The position numbers were made by a program, and so were the translations under genes. 64,000 bases of DNA from the NCBI RefSeq assembly GCF_014199525.1, contig NZ_JACHNU010000001.1, positions 310,001 through 374,000 on the forward strand, read 5' to 3'. The notes below the pieces were generated by a model. It was not told the DNA's origin. It worked only from the letters and a program-made list of their open reading frames with translations, and did not search any database. Origin of the DNA: Conexibacter arvalis. GTDB taxonomy: Bacteria > Actinomycetota > Thermoleophilia > Solirubrobacterales > Solirubrobacteraceae. How positions within the stretch are numbered: position 1 is the stretch's first letter; each line of letters opens with the position of its first letter. Positions 17,432 to 27,260 of the stretch are shown here, piece after piece.

Positions 17432-17476
17432 GCATTGGCCTTCCGCACGTGCTCAAGACGTGCAGAAAGCCAATGC
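17432..17476. promoter_or_regulatory. Long inverted repeat, operator candidate 1
   Basis: Arms of 19 bases (17432-17450 and 17458-17476) match at 17 positions, starting GCATTGGC and ending GCCAATGC, with a seven-base spacer. It is in the gap between the TetR and efflux genes. Confidence 0.5.
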
Positions 17477-17482
17477 GCCACT

Positions 17483-17520
17483 GCCGTACACCGTATCGGC
17501 CGTGCGATACGGTGTACGGC
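17483..17520. promoter_or_regulatory. Perfect 16-bp inverted repeat, operator candidate 2
   Basis: GCCGTACACCGTATCG, six bases, then the exact reverse complement. It ends immediately before ATG 17521. The GTACACCGTAT core resembles known TetR-family operators. Its position would let a bound repressor block transcription start or entry at the efflux gene. Confidence 0.65.
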
Positions 17521-18969
17521 ATGACCATCGAGACTGCCCCTCGGCCCGCTTCCGACCGCGCGCTCCGCGCCGTCGCGGGCGTCGTCGTGCTCGGGGGATT
17601 CCTGACGATCCTCGACACGACCGTCGTCACCGTCGCCGTCGACACGCTCGCGCGCGGGCTGGATGCGCCGCTGGCGACGATCCAGTGGGTCACGACCGCC
17701 TACCTGCTGGCGCTCACGGCGACGATCCCGCTGACCGGCTGGGCCGCCGACCGCTTCGGCGCCGCCCGTCTGTTCGCCGCCGCCGTCGCGCTCTTCACCG
17801 CCGGCTCGGCGCTCGCGGCGGCGGCGTGGTCGGCCGAGTCGCTGATCGCCGCCCGTGTCGTGCAGGGACTCGGCGGCGGGGCCGTGCTGCCGGCCGGGAT
17901 CACGTTGATCGGCCAGGTCGCCGGGCCGGAGCGAATGGGCCGGGCGATGAGCGCGGTCGGCGTGCCGATGCTGCTCGGGCCGGCGCTCGGTCCGGTGTTC
18001 GGCGGTTGGCTGCTCGACGTCGCGTCGTGGCGCTGGATCTTCCTCGTCAACCTGCCGGTCGGACTGCTCACGCTGGCGCTCGGGGCCCAGCTGCTGCCGG
18101 CCGAGCGGCCGACCCGCCCGGCGCAGCAGCTCGACGTGCGCGGCCTCGCGCTGCTGTCGCCCGGCATGGCCCTGCTCGTCTACGGCCTGTCGAAGACGGC
18201 CGCGAGCGATCCCGGCGCAGCGCACGCCGTCGTCCCGACCGTCACCGGCCTCGCCCTCGTGGCGCTGTTCACGGCCCATGCGCTGCGCCGCCGCCCCGGC
18301 TCCGCCACGGCGGTCGGCGACGGCCCCACCAGCGGCCGCCCCGAGCCCCTGCTCGACCTCCGCCTCCTGCGCGTCCCGTCGGTCGCCGCCTCGGCGGTCG
18401 CGCTGCTGCTGCTCGGCGGCGCATTCCTCGGGACGCTCTTCCTGCTGCCGCTCTATTTCCAACAGGTCCGCGGCGAGTCGCCGCTCGACACCGGTCTGCT
18501 GCTGCTCGGGCAGGGGCTCGCCGCGGCGCTCGCGATGCACCTCGCCGGCCGCGCGGCGGAGCGGTTCGGCGCCGGGCGGGTCGTCGTCGCCGGCCTCGTG
18601 CCGTTCGCGCTCGCGCTCGCGGCGCTGACGCAGGTCGGCGAGACGACCTCCTATCTCGCGGTCGAGGGCGCGCTGCTGCTGTTCGGCGTCGGGATGGGGA
18701 CGACGATGATGACCGCGATGACCGCCGCCTACCGGACGCTCGCCCGGCCGCAGGTCGCGCGCGCGACGGCGCTGCTGACGATCGTCCAGCGCCTCGGCAG
18801 CTCGCTCGGCGTCGCGCTCGTCGCCGTCTCGCTCCAGCGCGGCGGCGCGGGCGCCGCGGGCGCTGCACCGGCCGGCGCCTTCGCCGACACCTTCCGCTGG
18901 CCGCTGCTGCTCGTCCTGCTGGCGCTGCCGGCGGCCGCGCTGCTCACGCGCGAGGCGCGGCGGACATGA
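17521..18969 (+). CDS. DHA2-type MFS drug efflux transporter
   Basis: 482 residues, 14 predicted helices. Helix 1 is LGGFLTILDTTVVTVAVDTL; motif A follows as LTGWAADRFGAARLF; motif C-like segments include RVVQGLGGGAVLPAGI and ASWRWIFLVNLPVGL. It is a proton-driven exporter of the EmrB/MDR type. There is no spacing for a normal Shine-Dalgarno site: the bases up to ATG are the right arm of a perfect palindrome, so translation may be leaderless or depend on GGTG within the arm. It is divergent from and probably repressed by the TetR at 16611-17288. Confidence 0.92.
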   Translation: MTIETAPRPASDRALRAVAGVVVLGGFLTILDTTVVTVAVDTLARGLDAPLATIQWVTTAYLLALTATIPLTGWAADRFGAARLFAAAVALFTAGSALAAAAWSAESLIAARVVQGLGGGAVLPAGITLIGQVAGPERMGRAMSAVGVPMLLGPALGPVFGGWLLDVASWRWIFLVNLPVGLLTLALGAQLLPAERPTRPAQQLDVRGLALLSPGMALLVYGLSKTAASDPGAAHAVVPTVTGLALVALFTAHALRRRPGSATAVGDGPTSGRPEPLLDLRLLRVPSVAASAVALLLLGGAFLGTLFLLPLYFQQVRGESPLDTGLLLLGQGLAAALAMHLAGRAAERFGAGRVVVAGLVPFALALAALTQVGETTSYLAVEGALLLFGVGMGTTMMTAMTAAYRTLARPQVARATALLTIVQRLGSSLGVALVAVSLQRGGAGAAGAAPAGAFADTFRWPLLLVLLALPAAALLTREARRT

Positions 18970-18975
18970 CCGCGC

Positions 18976-20322
18976 CTACGCGTGGACGCGGACCCGCTCG
19001 GGAGCGGGGGCGGCGCGCGCGGAGCTGTCGAGGCTGGTCTGGCTGATCAGCCGCTCGCGGCGGTTGCGGGCGACGATCGTCCACATCCAGCGGGCGACCG
19101 CCTCGAAGCGGTTGCCCCAGCCGACGAGGTAGGCGATGTGGACGAAGCCCCAGATGTAGAAGGCGAGCAGGCCGGTCAGCTTCATGCCGAAGACGTTCGC
19201 GACCGCGTGGGTGCGGCCGATCGTCGCCATCGTCCCCTTGTCCTTGTACCTGAAGGCCGGCGGCTCGGGCTGCTCGCCGATGCGGGCGGCGATCACCTTG
19301 CCGACGTGGCGCCCCTCCTGGATCGCGGCCTGCGCGACGCCGGGGACGCCCGGCCGCGCGACCATGTCGCCGATCGCGAAGACCTCGGGATGGACCGGCA
19401 GCGTCAGGTCGTGGCGGACGAGCAGGCGGCCGGCGCGGTCGGTGCTCGTCCCCGACGCCTCGGCCAGCATCGCGGCCAGCGGCGACGCCTGCACGCCGGC
19501 GGCCCACAGGACGGTCCGCGACGGGACGCGGCGCTCGCCCGCCTCGTCGCGCACGTCGATGCCGTCCGCGTCGATCCCGACGGCCATCGCGCCGAGCTCG
19601 ACGTCGACGCCGAGCTTGCGCAGGTCCTTCTCGGCGTGGCGACGGAGCTTCTCCGGGAACGGCGGCAGGACGCTCGGCGCGGCGTCGAGCAGCACGACCC
19701 TCGCCTCGCGCGGGTCGAACGAGCGATGCTCCTTCTTGAGGATCTTGCGCGCGAGGATCGCGATCTGGCCGGCCAGCTCGACGCCGGTCGGGCCGGCGCC
19801 GACGACGACGAACGTCAGCAGCGCCGCGCGCTCCTCCGGCGTCTGCGCCTGCTCGGCCTGCTCGAACGCGAGCAGGATGCGGCTGCGGACGCGGTTGGCG
19901 TCGTCGAGCGTCTTCATGCCGGGGGCGTCGGGCGCCCACTCGTCGTGGCCGAAGTAGGAGTGGGTCGCGCCGGCGGCGACGATCAGCGTGTCGTAGGGGA
20001 CCTCCAGCTCGTGCTGGCCGGCCACCTGGACGACTCTCTGCTCGAGGTCGAAGCCGTGGACGTCGCCCATCAGCACCCGGACGTTGTCCTGGCCGCGGAA
20101 GAGGCTGCGCATCGCCGGGGCGATCTGGCCGGGCGAGAGCATGCCCGTCGCGACCTGGTAGAGCAGCGGCTGGAAGAGGTGGTGGTTGTTGCGGTCGATG
20201 AGGGTGACGTCGACCGGCAGCCGCCTCAGGGCCTTGGCGGCGCGCACGCCGCCGAAGCCGCCGCCGACGATCACGACGCGATGCCGCCGTCTCTCGTCGT
20301 TGTCCTTCGAAGTCCACCCCAT
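18976..20322 (-). CDS. ndh: Type II NADH dehydrogenase
   Basis: 448 residues. This is a single-subunit FAD enzyme that passes electrons from NADH to quinone without pumping protons. The FAD-binding GGGFGG follows strand one at about residues 20-25; the second nucleotide fold VVVGAGPTGVELAGQI lies near 175-190; the FAD-binding AIGDMVARPG follows near 310. The C-terminal amphipathic region (LLAFYIWGFVHIAYLVGW) suits peripheral membrane attachment. ATG 20322 is preferred over 20361 because AGAGG precedes it and the family start is short. A CRP-like palindrome lies in the divergent gap with the MOSC gene. Confidence 0.93.
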   Translation of the reverse strand: MGWTSKDNDERRRHRVVIVGGGFGGVRAAKALRRLPVDVTLIDRNNHHLFQPLLYQVATGMLSPGQIAPAMRSLFRGQDNVRVLMGDVHGFDLEQRVVQVAGQHELEVPYDTLIVAAGATHSYFGHDEWAPDAPGMKTLDDANRVRSRILLAFEQAEQAQTPEERAALLTFVVVGAGPTGVELAGQIAILARKILKKEHRSFDPREARVVLLDAAPSVLPPFPEKLRRHAEKDLRKLGVDVELGAMAVGIDADGIDVRDEAGERRVPSRTVLWAAGVQASPLAAMLAEASGTSTDRAGRLLVRHDLTLPVHPEVFAIGDMVARPGVPGVAQAAIQEGRHVGKVIAARIGEQPEPPAFRYKDKGTMATIGRTHAVANVFGMKLTGLLAFYIWGFVHIAYLVGWGNRFEAVARWMWTIVARNRRERLISQTSLDSSARAAPAPERVRVHA

Positions 20323-20390
20323 GAGCCTCTGTCCTTCTCGATCACATTCGACCAGGCACACACATTGAAAAGCGGTGACAGTCCGGCCTC

Positions 20391-20406
20391 TGTGAGATCG
20401 CTCGCA
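20391..20406. promoter_or_regulatory. CRP/FNR-type half-conserved site between ndh and MOSC gene
   Basis: TGTGA-GATCGC-TCGCA: correct six-base spacing and nine of ten consensus bases for a CRP-family operator (TGTGA-N6-TCACA). It lies about 70 bases upstream of ndh and about 70 upstream of the MOSC start. Confidence 0.35.
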
Positions 20407-20458
20407 CAGACGCGCACGCGACGAGAGGGGTGCCGATCGCCACGAGCGCGCGGCCGGC

Positions 20459-20464
20459 TACGCT
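20459..20464 (+). promoter_or_regulatory. Possible -10 box for the MOSC gene
   Basis: TACGCT eight bases before ATG 20473. No Shine-Dalgarno sequence is seen between box and start. Confidence 0.35.
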
Positions 20465-20472
20465 CCACCGCG

Positions 20473-21120
20473 ATGGCCACCCTCCTCTCCGTCAACGTCG
20501 CCAGGCCGGAGCCGATCGGGCTGCGCAGGGGCCGGCCGGTCCCGAGCGCGATCGCCAAGCGGCCGGTCGAGGGACGCGTGCGGGTCGAGGGCGTCAACGT
20601 CGCCGGCGACGACCAGGCCGACCGGATCGCCCACGGCGGCCCCGACAAGGCCGTCTACGCCTATGCGCGCGAGGACGCCGACTGGTGGGCCGGCGAGCTG
20701 GGACGCGAGATCCCGCACGGCATGTTCGGCGAGAACCTGACGACCACCGGCGTCGACTGCACGAACGCCGTGATCGGCGAGCAATGGCGGATCGGCACGG
20801 TGCTGCTGGAGGTCTGCCAGCCGCGCGTCCCCTGCTTCAAGCTCGGCCTTCGCTTCGACGACCCGCAGATGCTGAAGCGGTTCGCGCAGGCGTCGCGGCC
20901 GGGCGCCTACCTGCGGATCGTCGAGGAGGGCGAGCTCGGCGCCGGCGACGCCGTCGAGCTGCTCGACCGCCCCGACCACGGCGTGACGATCCGGCTCGTC
21001 TCCGACGCGATGCTGCTCGACGAGGAGCTGCTGCCCCGCACGCTCGCCGCGCCGCAGCTCCCGGAGCGCCTGCGCGGCTGGATCGAGCAGCGCGCGGAGC
21101 AGCCGGACGCGGCGCAGTAG
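20473..21120 (+). CDS. MOSC-domain protein (YiiM-like)
   Basis: 215 residues. The MOSC core has GVNVAGDDQADRIAHGGPDKAVYAYA, then FGENLTTTGVD, then the conserved Cys-containing QPRVPCFKLGLR; Cys is expected to bind a sulfur- or molybdenum-cofactor-related ligand. The layout matches YiiM-type proteins, which reduce N-hydroxylated compounds using the molybdenum cofactor. Family members are about 220 residues, so it is full length. No electron-transfer partner is adjacent. The ATG follows a TACGCT box with no ribosome-binding site, suggesting a leaderless message. Confidence 0.88.
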   Translation: MATLLSVNVARPEPIGLRRGRPVPSAIAKRPVEGRVRVEGVNVAGDDQADRIAHGGPDKAVYAYAREDADWWAGELGREIPHGMFGENLTTTGVDCTNAVIGEQWRIGTVLLEVCQPRVPCFKLGLRFDDPQMLKRFAQASRPGAYLRIVEEGELGAGDAVELLDRPDHGVTIRLVSDAMLLDEELLPRTLAAPQLPERLRGWIEQRAEQPDAAQ

Positions 21121-21169
21121 CCGGCCAGCGCCGCCGGCGACCGGCGTCGCGACCCGGGCGCGGCCCCTC

Positions 21170-21745
21170 CTACGGCCCGATCAGCTCGCCGGCGAGCAGG
21201 TCCATCAGCAGCCCGTCGCGCCAGACGCCGTCGGGGTCGCGCCAGTAGCTGCGCAGCACGCCGACCGGCTTGAAGCCGAGCCGCTCGTAGGCGCGGATCG
21301 CGTTGCCGTTGGCCGCCGCCGGGTCGATCGTGATGCGGTGGTGGCCGCGCGCCTCGAACAGGTGGCGCGCGAGCGCGGCGATCGCCTCGGGGCCGTAGCC
21401 GCGGCCTTGGTGGTCCGGGTGGAGCGCGAGGTCGATCCCGGCGTGGCGGAAGTCGGGCTCGTTCTCCTCCCAGCTCTGGATCACGCCGATCGTCTCGCCC
21501 CCGTCGCGCAGCTCGATCGCGTAGCTGTCGGTGCCCTCCTCCGGGGCGACGGCGTCGTCGAGGTTGCCGTCGGGATCGCCCCACCAGCGCGCCACCTCGG
21601 GCGCCGCGAGGATCTCGCGCATGCGCTCGCGGTCGCCCTCCCCGGCCGCCCGCAGCCGGACCCGTCTGCCCTCGATCACGGGCAGGTCGGCACGGAGGGG
21701 ATGCCGAGCGTGTGCCCGACGCGTGGCGTCACGATCTGCAGCCAT
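21170..21745 (-). CDS. GNAT acetyltransferase, AAC(6')-like
   Basis: Up to 191 residues. Acetyl-CoA-binding motif A reads DLALHPDHQGRGYGPEAI (QGRGYG is the pyrophosphate loop). It is followed by ITIDPAAANGNAIRAYERLGFKPVGVLRSY, the motif B region typical of aminoglycoside 6-prime-N-acetyltransferase relatives. The N-terminal block ILAAPEVARWWGDPDG fits the same group. Substrate may be an aminoglycoside, an amino acid or a protein terminus; resistance is not proven. The start is uncertain: ATG 21745 overlaps the upstream lipoprotein stop by 17 bases, while GTG 21679 matches the usual family start (IEGRRVRLR). Confidence 0.85.
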   Translation of the reverse strand: MAADRDATRRAHARHPLRADLPVIEGRRVRLRAAGEGDRERMREILAAPEVARWWGDPDGNLDDAVAPEEGTDSYAIELRDGGETIGVIQSWEENEPDFRHAGIDLALHPDHQGRGYGPEAIAALARHLFEARGHHRITIDPAAANGNAIRAYERLGFKPVGVLRSYWRDPDGVWRDGLLMDLLAGELIGP

Positions 21746-22337
21746 CGCCCCAGCGCGGAAAAGCGATCCCGTCGAGCACACGCTGTGCTTGTCGGCGCAG
21801 CGCTGCTCCGCTCGGCGGCGCCGCGATGTCCACGCTGACTTCGACGTAGTAGTCCGAGTCGCGCGCACCGCGCGCCGAGTACTCGACGACGTCCGGTCGT
21901 CCCTCCAGCGTGCCGCGCTGCATCTCGCTCAGACGCAGCGAAGCCTGCGTCAAGCGTGGGTAGCCCGCTGACGGTTGCACGCCCTCGCACAGTCGCTCGT
22001 CCGCTCTCCCGCCGGGCGCTCGTCGAAGCAGCAGCACCGTCACCATCGCGCCCGGTCTTCGGAGGTCGCCTGCAGGGCCGGTGCGACCAGTGAACTCCAC
22101 GCCACGAGTGGCAGCGTACGCATCGGCGACCGCGCCCCGGCGTGTGAGCGCCGCGTCCTCGCGGACGACATGCCACCCACGCGGGAGCGTGTCGAACCTG
22201 GCCGCTTCGACCGTCGTCGCCGCTCGGCGCTCCGCGCGTGCGTCGTCGTCCGTGTCGCTGTCTGAAGCACAACCGCCGAACGCGATCATCGCGCACGCCA
22301 GCAGGCAACCGAGCGTCAACGTCCCGAATCCCGTCAC
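21729..22337 (-). CDS. Putative lipoprotein of unknown function
   Basis: 202 residues. A lipoprotein signal peptide reads TLGCLLACAMIAFGGC, with the modified Cys near residue 23, followed by a Ser/Asp-rich linker. The mature domain (about 45-200) has TLPRGWHVVREDAALTRRG, a hydrophobic strand MVTVLLLRR and DYYVEVSVDIAAPP. This is a small alpha/beta domain I do not recognise. GTG 22337 has GGGAGG at a good distance. It overlaps the acetyltransferase start, so the two are probably co-transcribed. It is expected on the outer face of the membrane. Confidence 0.7.
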   Translation of the reverse strand: MTGFGTLTLGCLLACAMIAFGGCASDSDTDDDARAERRAATTVEAARFDTLPRGWHVVREDAALTRRGAVADAYAATRGVEFTGRTGPAGDLRRPGAMVTVLLLRRAPGGRADERLCEGVQPSAGYPRLTQASLRLSEMQRGTLEGRPDVVEYSARGARDSDYYVEVSVDIAAPPSGAALRRQAQRVLDGIAFPRWGDGCRS

Positions 22338-22553
22338 GCTTGCCTCCCTCCCGCTGTTGATGCAACGCCTTGGCGATGATCTCAAAGCATGCGAACAGAA
22401 CATGGCGCGCAAACCGATCGGCTGACCGCAGCCTCCGACGTGAACCCGGCCGACGCTTTGTAGAACCGGAGCTCCGATCGGCGGCGCCCGGCCGCCCGGT
22501 CCACCGGTCTGACCGCGCCGGGCCGGCGGCTTGCGGCAGGATTCCCGGAGCCC

Positions 22554-24413
<1,860 letters not shown>

Positions 24414-24470
24414 CGAGAGCGGCCCGACCGCAGGGCGCCGCGAACGACGCGCCCGACGTGAAGACCCGCT

Positions 24471-24606
24471 GCGCCGGCGCGCCCCAGGTCTGGCCCGCCG
24501 GCGCGCATCGGGTCTGGGCCGCCGGCGCGCGCCAGGTCTGGCCCGCCGGCGCGCGCCAGGTCTGGCCCGCCGGCGCGCGCCAGGTCTGGCCGGCCGGCGC
24601 GCGCGG
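24471..24606. repeat. 24-bp tandem repeat made of palindromes
   Basis: About five and a half copies of a 24-base unit, CCAGGTCTGGCCCGCCGGCGCGCG with small changes. Each unit holds two palindromic cores, GGCGCGCGCC and CCAG-GT-CTGG. It fills the gap between the ABC-F and FUSC genes. It can be read through as QVWPAGAR repeats, but I take it as non-coding. Confidence 0.7.
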
Positions 24607-24667
24607 GTCCGGTCGGCCGACCGCGAGGGTGGCCGCGGCGACGGTTGTCCGGAATGCTGTGCGGCAG

Positions 24668-26815
24668 ATGTCCCGCTGGCGACCGGCGATCAGCGACCCC
24701 GGACTGTTCGGTCTGCGCAACGCGGCGCGCGCCGCGCTCGTGATGCCGGCCGTCTTCGCCTTCGCGCACTTCGTCGTCGACGACCCGCAGACGACGCTGT
24801 TCGCCGCCTTCGGCTCGTTCGCGGTGCTCGTCTTCGCCGACTTCGGCGGGACGCCGCGCCAGCGGCTGGAGGCGTACGGCGCGCTGGCGCTGGCCGGCAC
24901 GGTGCTGATCGCGCTCGGGACGCTCTGCTCGCGCACGACCTGGGCGGCGACGGCGGCGATGGCCGCGATCGGCTTCGCGATCCTCTTCGCCGGGATCGTC
25001 AACGGCTGGCTGGCGGCCGGCGCGACCGCCGCGCTGCTGACGTTCGTGCTGCCGGTCTCGCTGCCGGCGGACGTCGCCGAGATCGCGCCCCGCCTGCTCG
25101 GCTGGGGCATCGCCTGCCTCGCCGGCACCGCCGCCCAGCTGGTGCTGTGGCCGCGGCGACCGCGCGACGCGCTGCGCGACCAGCTCGCCGACGCCGCGCG
25201 CGCCCTGGCGGCGCAGGTCGCCGCGCCCACTCCGGAGCGCGAGGCGGCGGCGGCCACCGCGGTGCGGGAGCTGGAGCGGCGCTTCCTCTCGACGCCCTAC
25301 CGCCCCGCCGGCCCGACCGCGACCGCCGCCGCGCTCGCCTACCTCGTCGACGAGCTCGCCTGGCTCGCCGCCCTCGACGCCCAGCCGCTCCCCGGCGCCG
25401 GCGCACCGGACGCATCCGCCGACGACCGCGCCCTGCTCGGCGCCGCCGCGCGCACGCTCCACACGGCGGCCGATGCGCTCGACGAACCGCACCGCGCGAG
25501 CCGCCGTCGCGCGCTGCACGACGGCCTGGCGGCGTTGGATGCGGCGCGCGACGAGCTCACGAAGCGGCTGCCCGAGCGCTCGCAGGCGGCGGCCGCGGCT
25601 GGGGAGACGGCGCTCCAGCAAACGGTCGCCGAAGCCTTCCGCCACACCGCGGTCGCGCGCGCGGCCGCGGACGTCGGCCGCGCCGCGCTGGTCGCGGCCG
25701 GCGAGTCGCCGCCGCGGCTCGCGGAGGCCGGTCGCGCCGCCGAGCGGCTCGCGGCCGACCACGCGAGCGCGCGCTCGGTCTGGTTCCGCAACAGCGTGCG
25801 CGGCGCCGTCGCGCTCGCGCTGGCGGTGCTCGTCGCCCACGAGACCGGCGTGCAGGAGGGCTTCTGGGTCGTGCTCGGGACGCTGTCGGTGCTGCGCTCC
25901 AACGCGCTCGGGACCGGCGCGACGATCGTCGGCGCGCTCGTCGGCACCGCGCTCGGGATCGTCGCCGGCGCGGCGATCGTGCTCGCGATCGGGACGAGCG
26001 GCCCGGCGCTGTGGGCCTGCCTGCCGCCGGCGGTGCTGCTCGCCGCCTACGCGCCGCGCGCGATCTCGTTCCCCGCCGGCCAGGCCGGCTTCACCGTGCT
26101 GCTGCTGGTGCTCTTCAACCTGCTGAGACCGGTCGGCTGGGAGGTCGGGCTGGTGCGGATCGAGGACGTCGCGCTCGGCTTCTCGGTCAGCCTGCTCGTC
26201 GGGCTGCTGTTGTGGCCACGCGGCGCCGGCGCGCTGCTGCGCGCGACGCTCGGCGACGCCTACGCCCGCGGCGCCGACCACGTGCGGGCGGGGCTGCACG
26301 CGCTGACCGCGCCGGCCGGCGCGGCCGACGGGGCGCTGGCGGCGGCCGAGCGGGCCGCCGAGGGCAGCGGGCGGCGGCTCGACGACGCGCTGCGCCAGTA
26401 CCTCTCCGAGCGCGGCGGCGACCACGCCGGACCGGCCGACGTCGCCGCGCTCGCGGCCGGCGCCGCGAGCGTGCGCCGGACGGCCCGCTCGCTCGCGGCG
26501 CTCGTCCCTGACGGCGACGACTCGCCGCTGCTGGAGCAGGGCGCCCGCGCGCTCTCCGACGACGTGCGCGCGGTGCACGACTGGTACGAGGGCCTCGGCC
26601 GCGCACTCGCCGCCGGCGAGGACGCCCCAGCGCTGCCGGCGCGCGACGGGAGCGCCCAGGAGCACGTCCTGCGCTGCGCCAGCCAGGCGGTCGCGGCACG
26701 CGACACCGGAGCGACCGCGGCCGCGTTCGCGCTGCTGTGGGCGAGCCTCCACCTCGACGACCTGCGGCGGCTCGAGCGCCGCCTCCGCGCCCCGGCCGAG
26801 GCGTTCGCGCGCTAG
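24668..26815 (+). CDS. FUSC-family membrane protein (aromatic acid exporter-like)
   Basis: About 715 residues. Two blocks of membrane helices flank a soluble middle. The first (about residues 15-170) includes ARAALVMPAVFAFAHFVV, then FGSFAVLVFADFGG, the FUSC-type motif. The second (about 370-530) includes RNSVRGAVALALAVLVAH and GFWVVLGTLSVLRSNALGTG, the classic FUSC repeat. The middle and C-terminal regions are helical and cytoplasmic. Relatives export hydroxylated aromatic acids or carry out unknown membrane roles. ATG 24668 is chosen because the family motif starts soon after it; a GTG at 24458 would translate the upstream tandem repeat. It ends at a bidirectional hairpin. Confidence 0.85.
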   Translation: MSRWRPAISDPGLFGLRNAARAALVMPAVFAFAHFVVDDPQTTLFAAFGSFAVLVFADFGGTPRQRLEAYGALALAGTVLIALGTLCSRTTWAATAAMAAIGFAILFAGIVNGWLAAGATAALLTFVLPVSLPADVAEIAPRLLGWGIACLAGTAAQLVLWPRRPRDALRDQLADAARALAAQVAAPTPEREAAAATAVRELERRFLSTPYRPAGPTATAAALAYLVDELAWLAALDAQPLPGAGAPDASADDRALLGAAARTLHTAADALDEPHRASRRRALHDGLAALDAARDELTKRLPERSQAAAAAGETALQQTVAEAFRHTAVARAAADVGRAALVAAGESPPRLAEAGRAAERLAADHASARSVWFRNSVRGAVALALAVLVAHETGVQEGFWVVLGTLSVLRSNALGTGATIVGALVGTALGIVAGAAIVLAIGTSGPALWACLPPAVLLAAYAPRAISFPAGQAGFTVLLLVLFNLLRPVGWEVGLVRIEDVALGFSVSLLVGLLLWPRGAGALLRATLGDAYARGADHVRAGLHALTAPAGAADGALAAAERAAEGSGRRLDDALRQYLSERGGDHAGPADVAALAAGAASVRRTARSLAALVPDGDDSPLLEQGARALSDDVRAVHDWYEGLGRALAAGEDAPALPARDGSAQEHVLRCASQAVAARDTGATAAAFALLWASLHLDDLRRLERRLRAPAEAFAR

Positions 26816-26818
26816 CGA

Positions 26819-26844
26819 GGCGCGGCCGCGGGCGCGGCCGCGCC
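26819..26844. terminator. Bidirectional hairpin between convergent genes
   Basis: Perfect 11-bp arms GGCGCGGCCGC/GCGGCCGCGCC with a four-base loop. It lies between the stop of the FUSC gene and the stop of the UBP zinc-finger gene. Confidence 0.5.
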
Positions 26845-26870
26845 GGCGCGCCCGACCTCCCGCCGCCCGC

Positions 26871-27194
26871 TCACGGGCCCCATTCGAGCGCGAGCGGCGA
26901 GGGCGGGATTCTCGTCTCGCCGTGGACCTGCGGCAGCGCCAGGCCGACCTCGTCGGCGAAGCACCACGACCACGTCTCGCCCGGCTCCAGCGAGCGGATC
27001 AGGGGATGGCCGGAGTCGGCGAAGTGTCTTCTCGCGTGCTGGTTGGGCGAGTCGTCGCAGCAGCCGACGTGACCGCAGCCGAGGCAGATCCGCAGATGGA
27101 GCCATCTGTCGCCGGTCGCGAGGCAGTCCTCGCAGCCGTCGACCGACGCGGGCAGCTCGGTGACGGCGACGGTGTCGAGGTGGGTGCAGGCCAT
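26871..27194 (-). CDS. UBP-type zinc-finger protein
   Basis: 107 residues, nearly the whole length being one ZnF-UBP domain. Metal ligands are visible as CTHL near the start, CEDC, then CLGCGHVGCCDDSPNQHARRHFADSGHP, the core signature. In eukaryotes this domain binds the C-terminal Gly-Gly of free ubiquitin; stand-alone bacterial copies are widespread and their partner is unknown. GGAGGG precedes ATG 27194 and TAGCCT, a possible -10 box, lies about 45 bases upstream. It is not clearly linked in function to its neighbours. Confidence 0.9.
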   Translation of the reverse strand: MACTHLDTVAVTELPASVDGCEDCLATGDRWLHLRICLGCGHVGCCDDSPNQHARRHFADSGHPLIRSLEPGETWSWCFADEVGLALPQVHGETRIPPSPLALEWGP

Positions 27195-27260
27195 CGAGGC
27201 TCCCTCCGGATCGGACTGGTCGAGGTGAGGCTACCCGCCGCGGGCGATCGGCTCGACGGC

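Noticed and set aside
24471-24606. CRISPR array
   Set aside because: The 24-bp units are contiguous with no unique spacers, and no cas gene is in the window.
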